Numbered from the stretch's first letter, positions 40,501 to 47,932 are shown. The stretch: 64,000 bases of DNA from Owenia fusiformis (GCA_903813345.2 CAIIXF020000002.1:19792455-19856454), one strand, 5' to 3'. The notes: generated by a model from the sequence alone, not told the origin. Numbers and translations are program-made.

Positions 40501-43500
40501 AATAGTGATTCCTAATAATTTGAGAATCAAACCCAAAATTGTGGACTGGGAGTCTAGAATGCTATATTTCAGATTCATGACTTAATTATTCACATACACG
40601 ATGCACATATCCGCTAATTTTGTTTTTTCATATAAATGCACTCACCTGATGTATGAAGAGGTTGTTGAGATGGTGTGAAACACGTTTGGCAAATGTTGAC
40701 TTCAGTTTGTCAAACCTCCTTTGTTGCTCGACAACTGCCTGCATCTTGCTGAGTGCTGAAACACATGTAAAATAAAGTAGTTATACAGCAAACTAAAAGC
40801 TCTAAAGAGCAAGCCCAATGAATGTTCACAATGTGCAGCATTATCCAGTCAATTATATTCATTTTTGCCACCTTTTGACATTTTACTACAAACCTATACA
40901 AATTTAGAAGCTCGATTTAGTAAAATTAGATGGCAGAGATCATTTTTACACATTCTAAAGCGTTTTTGTGGAAAGTGGATGAAAATTGTTCAAATAAGAG
41001 CAATTTAAGTGAAAAATTTTGTGACAGATTTTCTCGTCATCCTGGGTTTTAACCTCAGGTGGTCAAGAGGTTAATTTGAGATAAAACAGAAATTCATTTC
41101 TTGGGAATTCAATACATGTACTTTCAAACTCATGAAAATACTTTTGCATAAAATAATTGTACATACCTGGATGTATCTCTACATTCATGCAATCCTGCAG
41201 GGACTGTGCAGCAACAGTGCTCTCATAGATACCAGTGGGGGTTGAAAGGTCACCATCAAGTAAAGACTTCATGTGTTTGTGATCAAGGTCAAGTTTACTC
41301 TAAAATTGTATTGGTCTATATTAGTACTAAGCTTTTATTATGGACTCATACCTATAGTTCTTTTTCGGGAAAGCATCTAATGTTGGACTTTTGTCGGTAT
41401 TATGTGTTTTAAACAAGAAATGATTTTGATTCAGGTGATCTTTATGAATATTTGCCGTTTGACCCGAGATGGAGGAAAGGGTAAGTTCAAAATGGTAATG
41501 TATATATTGGAATCTATGAAACAAATTTTAAGAAAACTTTTTGCATTTTTCATGTGAAGATGCTCCAGCAGATCCCTCAAAAAACACAAATTCAGCCTGA
41601 TATAGTTATAACTCATTCCTAAAATGTATGTACACAGAGGAACACATTGGAGTATGGAATAAACACTGATCATCCTATATTCCAACATGTTTGTCTGCTC
41701 ACGATAATGGAATTATCTACTTATTCAAAATTATGAGAGAAAATGGGTGGAACAAGGCATGACAAGAAAGAGCCATGGTTACTTACAATGAGTTTGTCTA
41801 GTTCATCCAGAAGTTCTTTATGATTCCTATTCTTAATTTGTATAAATGTGTCTTTGTCTTTCATTATTTCCATTTGGTCTTTCACACTCTAAAATGAAAA
41901 ACAAGTTAAACTACAATATGTACTAAAAGATATGACACCTCAAAGTTATCTTAAAAACCATAGATCTAATGGTTGTTATGGTGTCGCTATTGTTTTTTAT
42001 TTAAATCATTCAAATGACTGAAAACAACAACTTGTGGTAGTCTTGGTTGGCTTGGCAAGAAAGGGGCTTGGTTGGTTTATAATAAAATGGTTTAGTTGTT
42101 TTGAAATGAAAGCCGATTGGCTGGCTTGAAATGCCAAGTTAAGACTGGCTTGAAACTAAAGAGCCAAAAATGAATGGGACTTTGTTGGCTTGAAAATGAA
42201 AAGAAATATCTTGTCTTGAAATAAGTGAGGTTTAGTTGGATTGAAAATGAAAGAGACTTGGTTGTCTTGAAATAATAGTCCATTTATTTATTTAATTCAT
42301 ACTCTCTCACCTGCAGCAAGTTGTCATAGCCATCAAGTTTCTGTTCTATTTCTGTTGCTTCGTCTAGAGCGACATCTATAAACTGCATCAACTTGTGGAC
42401 CTGTTCCTCTGAACTCATAATCGAGTGAATATTTGCCTGAAATGAACAACATACTAATTTTAAGCCATAGGATTAGGGCCGGGCCCTCTCTTTCTTGACA
42501 CAAATTGATTGATGTAAATCATGATAGCTAATCTATACTAGGTCCCATATATTTGCAATAGATATGGATTTTTTTGTTCAATGCCTGACCATATGCAACT
42601 ATAGTTGCGCATCTCTGTTACATTGCTAAAAGAATGCATTATGCTCAACTGAATGACTGAGAAAAACTGAAAGAATCATACAATGTCATCAACATTTTCC
42701 CAATGGAAGAAGAGATAAATGTATTTGGAAATGACCTAAAAATGTTCAACCTTTAAGCGATGGAAGTAACACATATATTGTGTATTTTAAACTAAATGAA
42801 TTAAGTTGCACTCACTCCGTCCAATATAGAGAGATCTTTACTGAGTTGTTCCCCAAATGCTTCAGCATTGCTTATAGCAAACTCACAGTCCTTCATTAAA
42901 CTCTCAAGGTCCTTCTCCTCTCTGGCAGTAATATTAGCATATCCTTCTTCTGATGGTGGGAGCAGCTCCTCTAAACCTTTTTTAGTGGAGCCAGACTCAC
43001 CAACAGCCGTGACATCTACAAACAAATAAAACTTATTTAATTTTAGCACAGGCTGGTATCGAAAGATTTGTCCGCTGTAACGGAGCATGCTATTTTTAAT
43101 AAAAACACTAAGAATACTTCACAATTCATTTTTTAACTCAACAGCCGTGACATCTACTGACAAATAAAATTTATTTAATTTTAGGACCTAGGGCAGAAGT
43201 AATGTAAGAGTATCAATACTGTACTCCCAGTATTTTTCGTGTGCGATTTAGTTTCGTGCTTTTCGAGATTGTGGTTAAAATCGTGAAAATTGATCTGTGC
43301 GAAATTGTCAATTAAATCCCCAGGATTTGTGAAGTTTTTCATTACCTGGGACCCCATTGCATTTCGTGTTTTGTAAAATGTTTGTCAAGTGTTTTTAGGG
43401 TATAAAGGGGATACTAAGTAACAATGTCTGTTACAGTGGCTTATTAGATCAAATAAACCAAAACGATTACGATGTAATAGAGGTTAAGGTGCACGCGTCG

Positions 43501-46500
43501 TTGACCAAGATGACATAGTAGTTGGTGTACTTAATAAAATTCGCAAAATTTAATAGCCGCAAAATCATGTTTTCTCAAAATTCGCGAAATTAAAACTCGC
43601 GAAATTAACCTGGAGTACAGTATTCCATACAATCAATATAACAATTAAGTTGCACAAGTATTCCAGGCATAAGGCAATATTTTGAATTAGATTGTTCATA
43701 TGTAGGATCCTTAATTTTCAGGAGGGCGTACTTCAGATAATTTAGACTTATCCAACCTGTAGCCTTACATCATGGCTTATGGCCTTACATCCACATATAC
43801 AACCATTTTGGTTAAACTTACCCTCTAATAAACTTGAGTGTACATTAAGAAATTCTGGTTTCTGCTGAAGGTATCTCTGGCATAGCTGCAATGGATAACA
43901 ACAACATCAATGCTTAGTCAGTAAGGCATTAGAATGAACAAGAAAATAGAATAGTGAACACCTTATACCTTACATACCTTACACACCTTACACCTTGTAA
44001 AGTGGGTGTGTCTAGTATCCTTCATAAACAATTTCCCATTAGATTTGTTCCTTATACAGAGATTTTCCCTTTATGAGTCTGACTTCATTAAAAACTTTTT
44101 ATCAAAAATCGATATAATGTAATACTATTGATACATTTCCAAACTTTATTCAATAAAAACTCTGTCATCTCATTCATCTGAACCTGGTCACATGGTTGTA
44201 AAAACTGAAAATATATTTTCATTTATATATTGTAAATGCAAATTGAAAAATACACTAACCTTCCAAAGACATGTGATGAATGAGTTCTTCTCTTGAATAT
44301 TACTGGCTGTCCATTTAAATGTCTTATCTGGCATTACAATGTCAAAATCTGCTATATCCTGAAAATAATTTAAACAGAAATATAACATGCATGTAGAGAT
44401 GGAATTACATGTAGTAATTGAAGTAGAGTCTGTGAAGAAAATGTAAAAAAATGTAAAAAGGCATGCATGTACATATATTTAACACTTTATTTATTTTGAT
44501 TATTAAACAAATTCTGTAGCAATACAAAAAATAAGAAGATACAAAGACAGAATGGCTGATCAAGGTACCTTAGTTATGTCCTTATTATCAAATTGCCGGA
44601 GGCTCCTGAGTGGCCATGATGTCTTTTTCTTGTATGTGTCCCCCTTGTCTGCCTTCTTTACTAGATACAAGAACACTTGAACTGGTTTCTCAGTGGTCAC
44701 TGGAATACAAATAAACATATGAGAACCCTTAACATCACTTAAGGCATGACAAAAGGTCACCTCCTACAGTACATTACAAAACATGCACATATAGAGAGGA
44801 GAGGTGCTCACTTGGAGCATGTCTTGTAAGGTCCTGTAGTTTTCACATAGTTTTCGGGAATGACGTCATACTATTATATATTTTCGTCCAGTGTATAATG
44901 AAATAGCACACCTAGCGGATGGCACTTAGTTTAAAATTCTCGCCCGATGTGTTTTGACTCAATAGGCAGATTATCATCAAACTTTTACAATGAAATTCAC
45001 ACTAGATGAAATAAATAATAATGAAAGTTCAAGGTAGAATATGCAAGAATGATTGACAGTGTTAATCAACTTTTCTTCGGTCCTGTTTTCTTTGGACACC
45101 TTTTCTTTGGACACCTTTTCTTTGGATACCTTTTCTTTGGGCACCTTTTCTTTGGATACCCTATGCAATCATTTTGTTTTGACCCAACCTCTGAAACTGA
45201 CCAAGTTTACTACCTGCAGCACAGAGAAAACTTGCTTTCTTCTTTTTGCCTGCCTTGTTTACATGAACCACACCAATGAGTCTCTCATCACAAGGAAGGA
45301 ACACTTCACGCTGTAATGTGTGCTTTATAGCAGTCATTTTCTGAAAATATAAACACTTCACGCTGTAATGTGTGCTTTATAGCAGTCATTTTCTGAAAAT
45401 ATAAACACTTCATGCTGTAATGTGTGCTTTATAGCAGTCATTTTCTGAAAATATAAACACTTCACGCTGTAATGTGTGCTTTATAGGCAGTCATTTTCTG
45501 GAAATATAAACACTTCACGCTGTAATGTGTGCTTTATAGCAGTCATTTTCTGAAAATATAAACATTTCACGCTGTAATGTGTGCTTTATAGCAGTCATTT
45601 TCTGAAAAATATAAACACTTCACGCAGTAATGTGTGCTTTATAGCAGTCATTTTCTGAAAAATATAAACACTTCACGCTGTAATGTGTGCTTTATAGCAG
45701 TCATTTTCTGAAAAATATAAACACTTCACGCTGTAATGTGTGCTTTATAGCAGTCATTTTCTGAAAATATAAACACTTCACGCTGTAATGTGTGCTTTAT
45801 GGCAGTCATTTTCTGAAAATACAAACACTTCACGCTGTAATGTGTGCTTTATAGCAGTCATTTTCTGAAAAATATAAACACTTCACGCTGTAATGTGTGC
45901 TTTATAGCAGTCATTTTCTGAAAATATAAACACTTCACGCTGTAATGTGTGCTTTATGGCAGTCATTTTCTGAAAATATAAACACTTCATGCTGTAATGT
46001 GTGCTTTATAGCAGTCATTTTCTGAAAATATAAACACTTCACGCTGTAATGTGTGCTTTATGGCAGTCATTTTCTGAAAATACAAACACTTCACGCTGTA
46101 ATGTGTGCTTTATGGCAGTCATTTTCTGAAAATACAAACACTTCACGCTGTAATGTGTGCTTTATAGCAGTGATTTTCTGAAAATACAGTTGAGTTAGAT
46201 TTTTAGAATTAAAAGAATAGAATCTCATGATTCATAAGATATGATATTCTTCCACAAATGTTTATGTTTATTTCCTTTTTTAAATTCACACAATTATACA
46301 AAGCATGAGTGGTTGACACTTAAAAAAGTGTATATTCCCAGCAAATTTTTACAATAAAAGTTGTGTGTTGTCATACCTGTTAAAGTAAAGTTGGGGACTT
46401 GTCTTTGCATTCAACCATACAAATGTTCATGTTTTGCTTGTCACATCTAAATAGACCCATTGAATACAAACATACATGAGGGGTTGATAGATGGAAGCTG

Positions 46501-47932
46501 TAAACAGCGGCTAGTCAGAAATAAATATCAATCGAGTCAAAAGAATCAAAACTGTGTTTGATTATAATAATAAGAATCTGATAAACTGAGCGATATATTA
46601 TGTCCAGTAATAGAGGACAAAAAAGAATACACAAGAGAAGGGGTGGGAGGGATGGATATGATATCTGCATGAGTGAGTGTAGCAGTGAGTGCAGATAGTA
46701 ATATCCATGAGTAGATAAAAGTCATATCATGAGTTAATCATAGGATATTCTTTTTATATATTCTATTGTTAAATAGTGCTTGCTTAGAAAACTTAGTTCC
46801 TAATCATCACAACTGATCAGTCAACCCTGTTTTCCATGGGTCTAATGAGAATTTGCCAAAATATGACATTTATCTACTGGTAACAAATACACCTGTATCC
46901 CATTTTTATTCTGGCTTGATATCTTATTATCTGAATATCACAGTAACTTGGAATAATTATTGCTCTTTGTATTTTTTTCTTTTTCTGTGATTTTTGTGAC
47001 TTTTGTGAAAGTATAAGTGTCTAAAATATCATAAAGTGAACATATAGAACATTCTTTCAAACATAACTATATATAGATGTCACTTATCCCCAGGGCTTTA
47101 AATACATCGCTCCCCCTAGTTTTCTGCATTTTAAAATGCTAAATTCTGTGAATGAAATTTGTGAATTATGCAAGGGGAAAAGGCTAATTCTGCAGAAATT
47201 CTGTGGAAAATATTGTGATATATATAATAAAAACAGGAAAATATCATGATAGTTACGCAGTCAGTCACTACGTCACTATTCAATACATGCTGCCATCTAG
47301 AGACAAAAATCAAACGATGAAGTTTAAAATTTTCACTTTGGTCAGGTTATTTCTACAAGGGATTTGACCGAAATCTTGTGAAATTGTTATAGGTCACACT
47401 GACTATTTAAACTTTTGGAAAATATATCGATTCCACAGAAAATTCCATGGAGATTGACCAAAATAGTTGATTCTGCAATTCTGTGGGCAAAAGCAAATTC
47501 CACCCACGCTCCGCAAACATGGAATCCTTGGGGCAGTGATAATATCATAAATGAGTGACTTGTTGTTAACATACAGATTTGACACAGGGGTTTCATTAGC
47601 AGCAGGCAACAGGTGATTTTCACCGGTTGTTTTCACAAAATCGCCTGTTGTTTTTAGGGACTTTTCCATGTTAAATTTATGATTTCTATTAATTTTTCCT
47701 GTTGTTTTCATTTATTTAGCCTGTTGTGAAAAATTCTAGTGAAACCACTGTGACCTCAACTATGACATAATTGGAACACTGCATATCTTTACTATTTTAC
47801 CTCTTCCTTTATATATTCCAGTTGGTCTTCCTCAGATTCAAAATGCATACTGATTGCAGCAGTACGACGACTACGAACATATTCAGGTTTTTCAACCTTA
47901 AGATGCGGTAAATCTTCCAAAGGTGAAGCCAT
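10519..47932 (-). CDS. EXOC1: Exocyst complex component 1 (Sec3), 23 coding exons
   Basis: EXOC1/Sec3 is the exocyst subunit that binds PIP2 and Rho/Rab GTPases and tethers secretory vesicles at the plasma membrane. Coding exons in transcript order: 47932-47801, 45340-45214, 44699-44569, 44358-44260, 43885-43822, 43015-42816, 42436-42311, 41888-41787, 41299-41167, 40755-40646, 40174-40028, 39121-39013, 35988-35837, 35491-35375, 34259-34207, 30243-30139, 26826-26700, 24917-24834, 24551-24377, 23519-23395, 22222-22100, 15235-15164, 10671-10519. Every junction is GT-AG and every phase joins, giving 921 residues (the human protein is about 894). Strong matches to the family include [22 protein letters not shown]-like [59 protein letters not shown] and a C-terminus ending SDIAQSH. 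The N-terminal part corresponds to the Sec3 PIP2-binding PH domain, followed by coiled coil and the helical Sec3 C-terminal rods. Oddities are an extra N-terminal exon and tandem repeats seeded at seven exon edges. Three lectin genes lie antisense in its introns. Confidence 0.97.
10900..11950. repeat. Diverged tandem repeat in EXOC1 intron 22
   Basis: Four blocks share GGCGAGCTTTTGAACCAGGA and TTGATGTTGAACAAAAATAA (about 11062, 11212, 11544, 11844), spaced 150-330 bp, plus ATGGCGACCATTTTGAAA-type pieces. No exon similarity is visible, so this array is unlike the exon-edge arrays of the same gene. Confidence 0.75.
12095..12570 (+). promoter_or_regulatory. CpG-richer promoter-like stretch in EXOC1 intron 22
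   Basis: Unlike its AT-rich surroundings this stretch holds several CpG motifs (GTGACGCGGGG, ACACGCACGCGACATG), E-box palindromes TCACGTGA (about 12110 and 12440), two CCAATCA boxes (12322 and 12417) and, at 12547, a donor-like TTAAG|GTAGGA. It could drive a plus-strand transcript or be a decayed mobile-element promoter. No coding exon is tied to it. Confidence 0.3.
13330..13420. repeat. GACAGACGG simple repeat with terminal hairpin
   Basis: A (GACAGACGG)n tract is followed by GTGATTGCAATAGCTCACC and ATGTGAGCTAA, a small hairpin (GCTCAC/GTGAGC). A related tail is at 39770-39840 (GACGGATGAACGG...GGCTCACTGTGTGAGCC). I read them as 3' ends of a dispersed short element of the kind common in molluscs; the family name is not claimed. 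Confidence 0.6.
13812..13894. repeat. Perfect 25 bp inverted repeat (hairpin)
   Basis: Arms 13812-13836 and 13870-13894 are perfect complements (TTCCATTGAAGGTGTTGTTT...), separated by 33 bp that can pair further (CTTTGCAT/ATGCAAAG). It lies in EXOC1 intron 22 without associated coding sequence and resembles a foldback transposon core. Confidence 0.9.
14089..15031. mobile_element. Non-autonomous inverted-repeat transposon, about 0.94 kb
   Basis: The ends are TACTGGCGAATCCAG and CTGGATCTGCCAGTG (inverted, imperfect), flanked by the direct repeat TTATAC. Internal copies of the end motif (CCAGGATTCGCC near 14882) suggest nested or duplicated termini. It sits just downstream of the exon 22 donor of EXOC1 within intron 22. 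No transposase frame was found. Confidence 0.7.
15200..17113 (-). repeat. About 30 x 63 bp array of the EXOC1 exon 22 acceptor edge
   Basis: Each 63 bp unit contains, on the minus strand, the intron end GTTGTGTTTCAG, then the first 33 coding bases of exon 22 ([11 protein letters not shown]), then about 18 bp of intron-like sequence. The only copy that continues into exon 22 is the last, at 15235. The others form a ladder of nearly identical 3' splice sites stretching 1.9 kb into the intron. The period equals 21 codons, but each unit carries an in-frame TGA after the KK codons, so splicing to any outer copy would truncate the protein. Two sub-families (CTAGACA versus CAAGACC variants) and a shortened outermost unit near 17060-17113 are visible. 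Confidence 0.95.
17148..17360. mobile_element. TTAA-flanked short element (TTAACCTCTTG family)
   Basis: Begins TTAACCTCTTGGCTACC and ends GTGAAGAGGTTAA, with internal CAGAGTGACGAGAAAACTTGTC. The TTAA at both ends fits a piggyBac-type target site. Relatives are at 24098-24312, 29833-30103 and about 40840-41074, all in EXOC1 introns. Confidence 0.7.
17800..17960 (+). mobile_element. Retroelement 3' tail remnant
   Basis: Sequence GGGGCTCGAGGAAGACCAG...AATAAATATGGTTTTC ends in tandem CAAAT units (AAATCAAATCAAATCAA). A tail of short tandem repeats after an AATAAA is typical of non-LTR retrotransposon 3' ends. No reverse transcriptase frame is near. Confidence 0.5.
18578..19426 (+). CDS. Secreted collagen-domain C-type lectin (collectin-like), copy 1
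   Basis: A 282-residue intronless ORF with start context AAGATGG. Domains in order: a signal peptide of about 24 residues; a short helix with a CQCNC cysteine cluster (residues 26-53) that could trimerise; 26 uninterrupted Gly-X-Y triplets (59-136); and a C-type lectin domain (143-280) with cysteines at 143, 156, 174, 215, 253, 269 and 277. The calcium/sugar site is atypical: PQPEDN replaces EPN/QPD and WHD replaces WND. Vertebrate collectins share this architecture but have introns. Orthology is not claimed, and convergent assembly is possible. The gene lies antisense inside EXOC1 intron 21. AATAAA is at about 19653. The likely role is an extracellular recognition multimer. Confidence 0.93.
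   Translation: MGIKAQYAVLILAMVQIVDRAKAGGCPSLQQKFKAAQAELERLKNTGQCQCNCEGLIPGPAGAQGEPGPAGAPGPVGAPGPAGAPGPAGAQGEQGPAGAPGPAGAQGKSGPAGAPGPAGAQGEQGPPGPAGPPGLALNQPMDCPEGFTKNEQLKSCYKFITNTKLKWIDALSFCQSLQANLVAIDTEEEQAYLADKITNGAKPHEWFWTGGNQLCGIWMWSGGPSWSTKSISGYWNWNSAYNPPQPEDNHERCLFLSNTFAFKWHDGDCGSGGNFICEINLS
20627..21538 (+). CDS. Secreted collagen-domain C-type lectin (collectin-like), copy 2
   Basis: This is a 303-residue intronless paralogue of the gene 1.2 kb upstream. I chose the ATG at 20627 because it sits in the same AAGATGG context as copy 1, although the frame is open 39 bases further. It has the same order: signal peptide, CQCNC cluster, 34 Gly-X-Y triplets (eight more than copy 1, including charged GVK-GEK triplets) and a C-type lectin domain beginning [17 protein letters not shown]. 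The sugar site reads QPQDN and WYD, so both signature motifs deviate. The paralogues are near-identical in the first half of the lectin domain and diverge in the loop that sets ligand choice. The AATAAA seen after copy 1 is AATACA here. Confidence 0.93.
   Translation: MGINALCAVVILTIIQILDRSEAGNCPNLQQKLKAAQAELERLKNTGQCQCNCEGLIPGPAGAQGEPGPAGAPGPAGASGPAGTQGEPGPAGASGPAGAQGEQGPAGAPGPAGTQGEPGPAGAPGPAGAQGEQGPAGVKGEKGLAGAQGPPGPAGPPGVGLHRPMDCPEGFTKNEQLKSCYKFITDTKLNWFDALSFCQSLQANLVAIDTEEEQAYLADKITNGAKPKEWFWTGGNELCGTWKWVGGPSWTTKNVSLYLNWDSTQPQDNDERCLGLLHYSAYKWYDTNCETRAANFICEINLS
22628..22953. mobile_element. TTAA-flanked element with TTAACCCTTTC ends
   Basis: Ends TTAACCCTTTCCCGACG and CGTCGTGAAAGGGTTAA are inverted, with TTAA on both sides. 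The 326 bp interior lacks coding frames; it has repeated GGAGCCTATCGTC near its right end. It lies in EXOC1 intron 20. Confidence 0.8.
23199..23350 (+). mobile_element. GTCACCACC-family element (EXOC1 intron 20)
   Basis: Best-preserved copy: GCATTAACATGCAAAATGTC ... AAAAAGTTGGAGA ... CTGGTGGTGACATAATAAA. It ends about 45 bp from the exon 20 donor of EXOC1. Confidence 0.85.
24098..24312. mobile_element. TTAA-flanked short element, decayed
   Basis: Left end TTAACCTCTTGAAAACCAGAAC and right end CCAGGGGTTAATTCAAG only partly mirror each other. It is assigned to the TTAACCTCTTG family by the left end and interior (TTTCTGCCATTTT). It lies in EXOC1 intron 19, close to exon 19. Confidence 0.5.
25290..25424 (+). 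mobile_element. GTCACCACC-family element (EXOC1 intron 17)
   Basis: GGCATTAAAATGCAAAATGT CACAACC ... ATAGGTTGGAGACTATAACA ... CTGGTGGTGACATAAAAAA. Same orientation as all other copies in the window. Confidence 0.8.
25598..26409. mobile_element. Inverted-repeat transposon, about 0.8 kb, with reiterated GTTC-rich motifs
   Basis: Terminal repeats of about 28-30 bp (TTACCCCCCTATCACACCAA... and ...TTGGTGTGACAGTAGGGTAA inverted) enclose sequence rich in repeated ACGTTCT/GTTCGTAA/CGTCGTAAAACG motifs. One extra internal terminus-like block (TTGTTTGGTGTGATAG, about 26010) is present. CpG content is higher than the surroundings. No transposase frame; non-autonomous. EXOC1 intron 17. Confidence 0.8.
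26484..26637. mobile_element. 154 bp MITE, GCAGGGRTTTCAYTAG family
   Basis: Inverted ends GCAGGGATTTCACTAG and CTAATGAAACCCCTGC. The interior has repeated AACAGGCAAT/ACAACAGGC. Related copies in the opposite orientation are at about 47583-47752 and 50257-50410. This copy is 63 bp from exon 17 of EXOC1. Confidence 0.8.
26783..29530 (-). repeat. About 47 x 56/57 bp array of the EXOC1 exon 17 acceptor edge
   Basis: The unit is, on the minus strand, an acceptor (TATATACTTTCAG or one T longer) followed by 40 bases of exon 17 encoding [13 protein letters not shown]. The true exon is the innermost copy (26826-26700). Runs of the 57 bp version are open reading frames of a 19-residue period, while the 56 bp version shifts frame. 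Truncated units occur near 27740 and 28565. The outermost copy (about 29485-29535) matches the exon for some ten bases beyond the unit (CATGTAGCACAAGTTGACTC), so it probably preserves the original larger duplication. Confidence 0.95.
29833..30103. mobile_element. TTAA-flanked short element (TTAACCTCTTG family)
   Basis: Ends TTAACCTCTTGACTACC and GGATTCAAGAGGTTAA. Internal CCCAGAGTGACGAGAAAATC is shared with 17148-17360 and, inverted, with 40980-41060. It separates exon 16 of EXOC1 from the 2.7 kb exon 17 array. Confidence 0.75.
30546..31568. mobile_element. Foldback derivative of a mariner-type transposon
   Basis: It starts and ends with CAGGGTGTCCAATAAATAAG in inverted orientation, with TA on each side. 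The inverted repeats run about 400 bp each. The left arm plus centre encodes, on the minus strand, the C-terminal third of a mariner transposase: [14 protein letters not shown] (catalytic-region block) and then, in another frame and after a stop, [12 protein letters not shown], ending [20 protein letters not shown]. The right arm holds the same C-terminal segment inverted. Frames are broken, so it is dead. EXOC1 intron 15. Confidence 0.88.
32010..32189. mobile_element. 180 bp foldback MITE, near-perfect hairpin
   Basis: Arms of about 80 bp (CCTTGTATTCGCGAATGCAA..., AACTTACTATTTTATGGGTA, CATTTAAATATGA) pair almost completely around a short loop near 32097. It would form a long stem as RNA or single-stranded DNA. 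EXOC1 intron 15. Confidence 0.9.
32880..33245. repeat. Five-copy minisatellite, about 83 bp unit
   Basis: The units share AATCACTATGGTGACTACAA, AATGTCATCTTTATG and ATAGTCACAAAATGTCAAGG. Copies differ by 5-15 percent. It shows no resemblance to the neighbouring EXOC1 exons, unlike the exon-edge arrays. EXOC1 intron 15. Confidence 0.85.
34428..35372 (-). repeat. About 12 x 72/78 bp array seeded by the EXOC1 exon 14 donor edge
   Basis: This lies directly downstream of exon 14 on the minus strand. Each unit contains two diverged relatives of the exon end GATGTTACACTCATTGTG: one reads GATGTTACATGTATTGTA and the other CATGTTACACTTATTGTA. Units alternate between 78 and 72 bp, both multiples of three, so long frames stay open. 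The canonical donor GTGAGT is not kept inside the units. The outermost copy (about 34428-34455) resembles the true exon/donor junction again, CATACTCAACACAATAAG versus CATACTCACCACAATGAG. The exon origin is therefore supported but more decayed than in the other arrays. Confidence 0.8.
36519..38743 (+). CDS. Secreted C-type lectin with coiled-coil stalk, four exons
   Basis: Exons 36519-36564, 37023-37211, 37977-38204 and 38514-38743 join in phase (GT-AG throughout) to 230 residues. A signal peptide of about 25 residues ([15 protein letters not shown]...) is followed by a short stalk with heptad-like leucine/isoleucine spacing ([20 protein letters not shown]). The C-type lectin domain starts at [17 protein letters not shown] and ends YYICEINL. 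The site loop reads HEEPSYFG, near the mannose-type EPN. The WND motif is intact (QWNDVVC). The domain resembles the collagen-lectins at both ends, so common ancestry is likely, but it has introns and no collagen. It lies antisense in EXOC1 intron 12. AATAAA occurs at about 38753 and 38771. Likely role: calcium-dependent carbohydrate recognition. Confidence 0.92.
36665..36812 (+). mobile_element. GTCACCACC-family dispersed element (in lectin intron 1)
   Basis: TTAACATGACAAAATGTCAT...TTTGTTACAGACATCGAACACC...AGGTTGGAGACTATAACAA...GGTGATGACATAA. Other copies, all in the same orientation, are at about 8502-8600, 23199-23350, 25290-25424, 38263-38405, 56337-56447 and 62281-62375. Confidence 0.8.
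36849..36982. repeat. Inverted repeat in lectin intron 1
   Basis: AAAATGCTGAGATTTAC...GATGTATTCATACATCTT and its mirror AAGATGTATGAATA...GTAAATCTCAGCATTTT form a stem of about 55 bp with few mismatches around a GTTAACTTGAATAGATGAG loop region. Likely a foldback element. Confidence 0.85.
37783..37935. repeat. Inverted repeat with long C and G runs in lectin intron 2
   Basis: TAGTCTAGCTACAAGCC next to runs of 13-14 C pairs with a distal run of 10 G followed by GGCTTGTAGCTAGACT. The G run could also form G-quartets. The element is not assignable to a family. Confidence 0.8.
38263..38405 (+). mobile_element. GTCACCACC-family element (in lectin intron 3)
   Basis: CAAGGCATTAACATGCAAAA, TGTCACCACCTGCCATTTGT, TACAGACATCAAACACCAA ... 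GTGGTGGTGACATAA. Short ends TGTCACCACC/GGTGGTGACA are inverted. The interior is built of CAAACACCAAC-type mini-repeats. Confidence 0.85.
39897..40092 (-). repeat. 3 x 64 bp triplication of the EXOC1 exon 11 donor edge
   Basis: The exon 11 end, encoding [16 protein letters not shown], together with its donor (GCCAAG|GTAAGG) occurs three times at exact 64 bp spacing, with donor boundaries at 40028, 39964 and 39900. The last copy reads GCTAAG|GTAAAG. Using either distal donor adds 64 or 128 bases and runs into a TGA, so the proximal donor must be used for full-length protein. All three donors look functional in sequence. Confidence 0.93.
40840..41074. mobile_element. TTAACCTCTTG-family element, inverted relative
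   Basis: It reads GATTTTCTCGTCATCCTGGG...GTCAAGAGGTTAA, the reverse orientation of the element at 29833. The left terminus is decayed. It lies in EXOC1 intron 9, between exons 9 and 10. Confidence 0.6.
43003..43186 (-). repeat. Duplicated acceptor edge of EXOC1 exon 6
   Basis: Bases 43141-43185 repeat 43003-43047 with few changes. The copied piece holds the last about 30 intron bases (TAAAATTAAATAAATTTTATTTG on the minus strand in part), the acceptor and the first coding bases GATGTCACGGCTGT. The outer copy reads GTCAG|TAGATGTC, so it still carries a usable-looking AG. The offset is 138 bp. This is the smallest instance of the exon-edge duplications in this gene. Confidence 0.85.
43219..43620. 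mobile_element. TA-flanked MITE, CTGTACTCC ends
   Basis: CTGTACTCCCAG and CTGGAGTACAG are inverted and flanked by TA. The interior repeats TTCGCGAAAT/AAATTCGCGAAATT. It has the same organisation as 61628-62131, so the two are probably sister families. EXOC1 intron 5. Confidence 0.8.
45080..45168 (-). repeat. 15 bp minisatellite in EXOC1 intron 2
   Basis: Five tandem copies of a 15 bp unit (TTTTCTTTGGACACC on the plus strand, with ATACC and GCACC variants) lie about 50 bases beyond the exon 2 donor. On the minus strand they read VSKEK repeats in an open frame. No splice acceptor with a good polypyrimidine tract is seen in front, so coding use is not claimed. Confidence 0.85.
45314..46195 (-). 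repeat. About 17 x 52/53 bp array of the EXOC1 exon 2 acceptor and start codon
   Basis: Each unit reads, on the minus strand, TATATTTTCAG followed by AAAATGACTGC and the rest of the first 40 bases of exon 2. It thus contains a 3' splice site, the ancestral EXOC1 start codon and codons for [13 protein letters not shown]. The innermost copy (45340) continues into exon 2. The other 16 stretch 850 bp into intron 1. Splicing exon 1 to an outer copy leads to a stop within about two units because the period is not a multiple of three. Point differences (for example GGCAG, ATACAAAC, GTGATT) separate the copies. Confidence 0.95.
47583..47752. mobile_element. MITE, GCAGGGRTTTCAYTAG family
   Basis: ACAGGGGTTTCATTAGCAGC ... 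TTCTAGTGAAACCACTGTG. Same interior as 26484-26637, inverted. It lies in EXOC1 intron 1, about 50 bp from exon 1. Confidence 0.75.

Noticed and set aside
44977..45168. VSKEK repeat frame as an alternative EXOC1 exon
   Set aside because: No convincing acceptor and no counterpart in the family; listed only as a minisatellite.
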